Below, piece by piece: positions 61,181 to 64,000 of a DNA stretch of 64,000 nucleotides. Position numbers and translations under genes: made by a program. Numbering within the stretch: the first letter of the stretch is position 1; the number at the start of each line of letters is the position of its first letter. Under the pieces are notes generated by a model. It was not told the DNA's origin. It did not search any database and saw nothing but the letters and a program-made list of their open reading frames with translations. This DNA is from Hoyosella altamirensis (GTDB taxonomy: Bacteria; Actinomycetota; Actinomycetes; Mycobacteriales; Mycobacteriaceae), in contig NZ_JACHWS010000002.1 of assembly GCF_014191505.1 (NCBI RefSeq), forward strand, positions 1 through 64,000, read 5' to 3'.

Positions 61181-61582
61181 TCAAAACCGGACCAGTGGGA
61201 GCCACCTCTCAATCTCTCGCGCGCGCGTCCCGGAAATACTGATATGTCCCGCTTTGACCGCTTCGTCGACGGTGGCAAGTCCCGACGCGATCAACAGCCA
61301 CGTGCGCGCATCTGTTTCCATCACATTCGGCGGAGTTCCCCTCGTATGCCGCGGGCCTTCAATGCACTGCACAGCAACGAAAGGCGGTATCCGAACCTCA
61401 ACGCTCGAACCGGGCGCAACTTGCGCCAGCGCTTGAGCGGTCAGCCGGACCGCAGCGGCAAGCTGCGCTTTTGGCGGTTCTTGTGCCGGTTCCGGGTCCT
61501 TCAGCCACGCCTCAATCACGTGGATGGCTGAGCGGACGGCTGCCGGATCGACTGACTTGCGCCGCGGGGATGAACTCGTCAC
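61181..61582 (-). CDS. Bacterial SCP-like (sterol carrier family) protein
   Basis: A 133-residue protein. It has an N-terminal helix (AIHVIEAWLKD), then PPFVAVQCIEGPRHTRGTPPNVMETDARTWLLIASG and a C-terminal ISGTRAREIERWLPL helix. This is the bacterial SCP-orthologue family (Rv0807), cytosolic and of unknown ligand. Its ATG overlaps no gene downstream but the gene itself overlaps the CPBP protease gene by four bases upstream, so the two are coupled. Confidence 0.82.
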   Translation of the reverse strand: MTSSSPRRKSVDPAAVRSAIHVIEAWLKDPEPAQEPPKAQLAAAVRLTAQALAQVAPGSSVEVRIPPFVAVQCIEGPRHTRGTPPNVMETDARTWLLIASGLATVDEAVKAGHISISGTRAREIERWLPLVRF

Positions 61583-62268
61583 GAGAGACCACCGTAGGGC
61601 AGCGCTCCGCGTGCAGGCGCGATCCGCGCCGCGACAAGCGCGCCGCCCACATTCACCGCCGCATGCAAGATCATCGGAGCGGCAACGCTGCCGCTGCGCT
61701 GGGCAATTCTGTCGAAAACCAGGCCTGCCGCTGTGGTGAACAACACTGTCGCAGTCACCGGATCACCGGCCGCACGCGCTGGCGCGATGTGCCAGAGACC
61801 GAAGGTGATCGCGCCCGCTAGTTGCGCGGCTGACGTTGCTCCGCCGTCGCGGCCGCCGAGCGCTCGGACCCACAATGCGGAAAGCGCCGACCGGAAGGCG
61901 AGTTCTTCGCACAGCACGGTTCCCACGGGGATGTGAAAGACAACCCATTCGCTGATTTCGCGAAGTGATTTCGCTTGCGGGGGCACATTCTTACGCAACC
62001 GGGGAATCGCGGCCGTCACAACATAAGCGACAGTGGGCGCAGCCGAAGCCACCAGGCCCGTGCGCACCCCTGCTGGCAGGCTGCGTGTTTCGAGCCGCAA
62101 TTCCGCGGGCTTCACACCGATGAGGCTGCACACTCCCACTGCGGCGACGCCCACCGCGGCATTTGCTGCCGCCCGCTGATGTGGCGACCAACGCCGCGCC
62201 GGAAGCACGACATTGTTCCACAGGAGCAGCACCCCGCCGAGCGCGCACGCAGGCAAGACGCGTCTCAT
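61579..62268 (-). CDS. CPBP-family intramembrane protease
   Basis: A 229-residue membrane protein with about six helices. Motif 1 is CEELAFRSAL (the EExxxR pair) and motif 2 is FGLWH in a later helix, both needed for the glutamyl/metal active site of CPBP (Rce1-like) proteases. Substrates in actinobacteria are unknown; bacteriocin immunity is one family role. It overlaps the SCP-like gene and the Abhydrolase_9 gene by four bases on each side, giving a tight three-gene unit. Confidence 0.83.
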   Translation of the reverse strand: MRRVLPACALGGVLLLWNNVVLPARRWSPHQRAAANAAVGVAAVGVCSLIGVKPAELRLETRSLPAGVRTGLVASAAPTVAYVVTAAIPRLRKNVPPQAKSLREISEWVVFHIPVGTVLCEELAFRSALSALWVRALGGRDGGATSAAQLAGAITFGLWHIAPARAAGDPVTATVLFTTAAGLVFDRIAQRSGSVAAPMILHAAVNVGGALVAARIAPARGALPYGGLS

Positions 62269-64000
62269 CGCCCTGCCTCGCCCGTGACGATGGGGCTCTG
62301 CCGTGGCGTCCTGTATTGCCAGATTGACCCAAGAATGTCGTGTGCCTGTTCAGTGTCAGCGTCGGTCCATCCTTCCGGCGTCCCGATAGCGAGCCAGCCG
62401 TCGAGAATCGATGAGCTGTACAGGTGGCCGTGACCGTGCGGAATCCGGGCGGCGTTCGCCAGATCGGCCGACACCTGCCAGAACGTCACGATTGGCCGCC
62501 ACTGCATGGACGGAGAAACGTCATATCCCGGTGGTTCCCGGAGCCAGTCTGGACGCTGGAACAGCAGCTCAGGAGTCCACCACACGACAGGATCCGTGGG
62601 GTGCTGCAGATACAGCACGCGAGGCTCGAGCCACGGCGCACCCTTGTCGATGTCATCGAGGTCTTCCACCCGATTCGCGAACCGCACGACCAGGCCGCCC
62701 GCGTAGGTGGGCCGGATTGCTGGGGAGCCGGGGTCCCGCCGCTCGGTCAGCGACCGCCACAGCGAGTTTGAATTCACCGGCCCGACCCATAGCGCGCCAG
62801 ATACCTTTTCGCGCAGGTCGGCCAGTCCGTCGAAGGCGGCTTCCGACCCGAATGATCCGAGGCTTTCACCGAAAACATAGAGGCGTGGCCGCGTGGCGGG
62901 ATCATGCCGCAGCCATTCTTCGTGCACGGCGTCGAAGAGTTCCTTGCCAGTGTCAGCGGCGACGTCCCGGTCGACGAGAAATGAGAGCGCGCTCGGCAGG
63001 AAAGAGTACTGAACGCCCACGATCGCCGTGTCACCACGGTAGATCAGTTCGAGGGACTGCATGGCGTTCGGATTGATCCAGCCAGTGCCTGTGGTTGACG
63101 CGACGACGAGGACTTCACGTTCGAATGCTCCGGTCCGGAGCAGTTCACGCACGGCCAGATCGGCCTGTTCTGCGCGGGACTCTGCCGAGTCGAGGCCCAC
63201 GTAGGCGCGGATCGGCTCGACCGCGGGACGTCCCGTCGCTGTTTCGAGTTCCTCAGCGCGCAGTCCGCCGGAGACCATTCTCCGGCCTTGCCCGCCAAGT
63301 GTGTCCCACGGCACCAGCGAATCCGGACTTCCTGATCGTTCAGGCTCGCTCGGCTGGATGACACGCGGATCCATGGTTTCGTTCTGGACGGAGAAAACCG
63401 AGTTCGCGAAGGTGACCATCCCACGGACAAGAACACCGTCTACAAGCGTGATTACCACAGCTGCAACCACGACGATTCCCACTGCGTTGACCAGCGGCTC
63501 CGGCAAACGGAGCAGTCGGCGTATGCCGCGGCCGACAACTCGGACGCACACGCGCAGGGCTCGTGCGGTCAAAATTATCGCCGCGGCAATTGCCAGAGAG
63601 AGCGCGCCCGTGCGCAGATAGCCGGTTGTTGTGGTGCCTTCCATATGGAGCAGGCCGGTGATCTCGTTCTGCCAGCCAGCGGCTGCGATCAGCGCGCTCA
63701 CCATCAGGATCAGGGTTGCGCCGCCGACCACTCCGCGCAGCCACCACACGACTTTGCGTGAGGGCGCTGGCCACTCGAGCAACGGAAAGATCACTGACCG
63801 TGAAAACCAGCTCAGCAGGACCCCCGCCGCGTACCCCGCGGCGAGACTGATACCGGAGACGAGCCCCTGGTACTGCCACTCGCGGGGCAGCAGTGACGGA
63901 GTCAGCGACCACGCGAAGAACAATCCGGCCATCGCGAGACCGGTGAGGTCGAGGCGCAGTGAGTACCAGAATTCGCGCGCTGCACGCCGGAGGCTGGACG
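62265..64000 (-). CDS. Alpha/beta-hydrolase membrane protein (Abhydrolase_9), truncated at the right edge
   Basis: At least 577 residues are visible. The frame stays open to the window edge and reads SLRLDLTGLAMAGLFF before the internal ATG 63932, matching the start of the family, so the N-terminus lies outside. There are about four membrane helices in the first ~220 residues. The hydrolase domain then follows with a VFGESLGSFGSEAAFDG nucleophile elbow. Mycolata members sit in the envelope; the substrate is unknown. It is coupled by four bases to the CPBP protease gene. Confidence 0.85.
   Translation of the reverse strand, partial: SSLRRAAREFWYSLRLDLTGLAMAGLFFAWSLTPSLLPREWQYQGLVSGISLAAGYAAGVLLSWFSRSVIFPLLEWPAPSRKVVWWLRGVVGGATLILMVSALIAAAGWQNEITGLLHMEGTTTTGYLRTGALSLAIAAAIILTARALRVCVRVVGRGIRRLLRLPEPLVNAVGIVVVAAVVITLVDGVLVRGMVTFANSVFSVQNETMDPRVIQPSEPERSGSPDSLVPWDTLGGQGRRMVSGGLRAEELETATGRPAVEPIRAYVGLDSAESRAEQADLAVRELLRTGAFEREVLVVASTTGTGWINPNAMQSLELIYRGDTAIVGVQYSFLPSALSFLVDRDVAADTGKELFDAVHEEWLRHDPATRPRLYVFGESLGSFGSEAAFDGLADLREKVSGALWVGPVNSNSLWRSLTERRDPGSPAIRPTYAGGLVVRFANRVEDLDDIDKGAPWLEPRVLYLQHPTDPVVWWTPELLFQRPDWLREPPGYDVSPSMQWRPIVTFWQVSADLANAARIPHGHGHLYSSSILDGWLAIGTPEGWTDADTEQAHDILGSIWQYRTPRQSPIVTGEAGR

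Overview
The window comes from a high-GC actinobacterium of the mycolic-acid group (order Mycobacteriales). This rests on mycothiol synthase (mshD), a full cydABDC set, a polycysteine leader peptide before the sulfurtransferase operon, a DUF3073 gene, PhoU and LytR-CpsA-Psr proteins, and many leaderless GTG/ATG starts. Gene order around dusB-mshD-cysA and purM-purF matches the Mycobacterium tuberculosis Rv0807-Rv0823c neighbourhood as I remember it. I cannot name the genus from sequence alone; a Rhodococcus- or Hoyosella-like organism would fit.

Layout. (1) 1-3.6 kb is the right end of a prophage: a tail-fibre gene cut by the window edge, a small tail protein, an antisense lipoprotein gene and a tyrosine integrase, ending at the 3' half of a tRNA-Arg(TCT) gene. 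(2) 3.7-17.3 kb is conserved host DNA: dusB behind a tiny upstream reading frame, an LCP protein, phoU facing pstSCAB with a PHO box, mshD with a winged-helix regulator, a DUF2993 and thioredoxin-like pair, a cysteine-sensing leader before DUF4395-cysA-DUF1416, and a 34-residue membrane peptide coupled to a nitrobindin-like gene. (3) 17.4-53.7 kb is accessory DNA rich in lipid and ketone catabolism: two flavin-monooxygenase operons with their own regulators, an acyl-CoA ligase / enoyl-CoA hydratase / acyl-CoA dehydrogenase set joined by a shared operator, aldehyde dehydrogenase, a DUF2236 protein, EF-G2, cydABDC, a CoA-transferase/HMG-CoA lyase pair, and an MFS/flavin reductase/TetR unit. (4) 53.7-64 kb returns to conserved order: aminotransferase class IV, YgfZ, asparaginase, DUF3073, purM, an SDR, purF, an SCP-like protein, a CPBP protease and an Abhydrolase_9 protein cut by the right edge.

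How the genes may work together. The 21.6-25.9 kb operon pairs a Baeyer-Villiger-type monooxygenase with an SDR, a ferredoxin-type reductase and a PF10118 protein under a divergent TetR. The 32.0-36.7 kb operon pairs a second monooxygenase with an acetoacetate decarboxylase-like protein, a GMC oxidoreductase and an esterase-like hydrolase under a divergent AraC, recalling the VirS/MymA layout. FadD, EchA and acyl-CoA dehydrogenase genes carry one inverted repeat laid over their -35 boxes, which suggests a small TetR regulon.

Points that stand out: a 12-codon ORF with an almost maximal Shine-Dalgarno sequence followed by a terminator (40.47-40.69 kb); the polycysteine attenuator; three strong palindromes at divergent promoters; and ACTAC-N5-GTAGT sites next to cydA.
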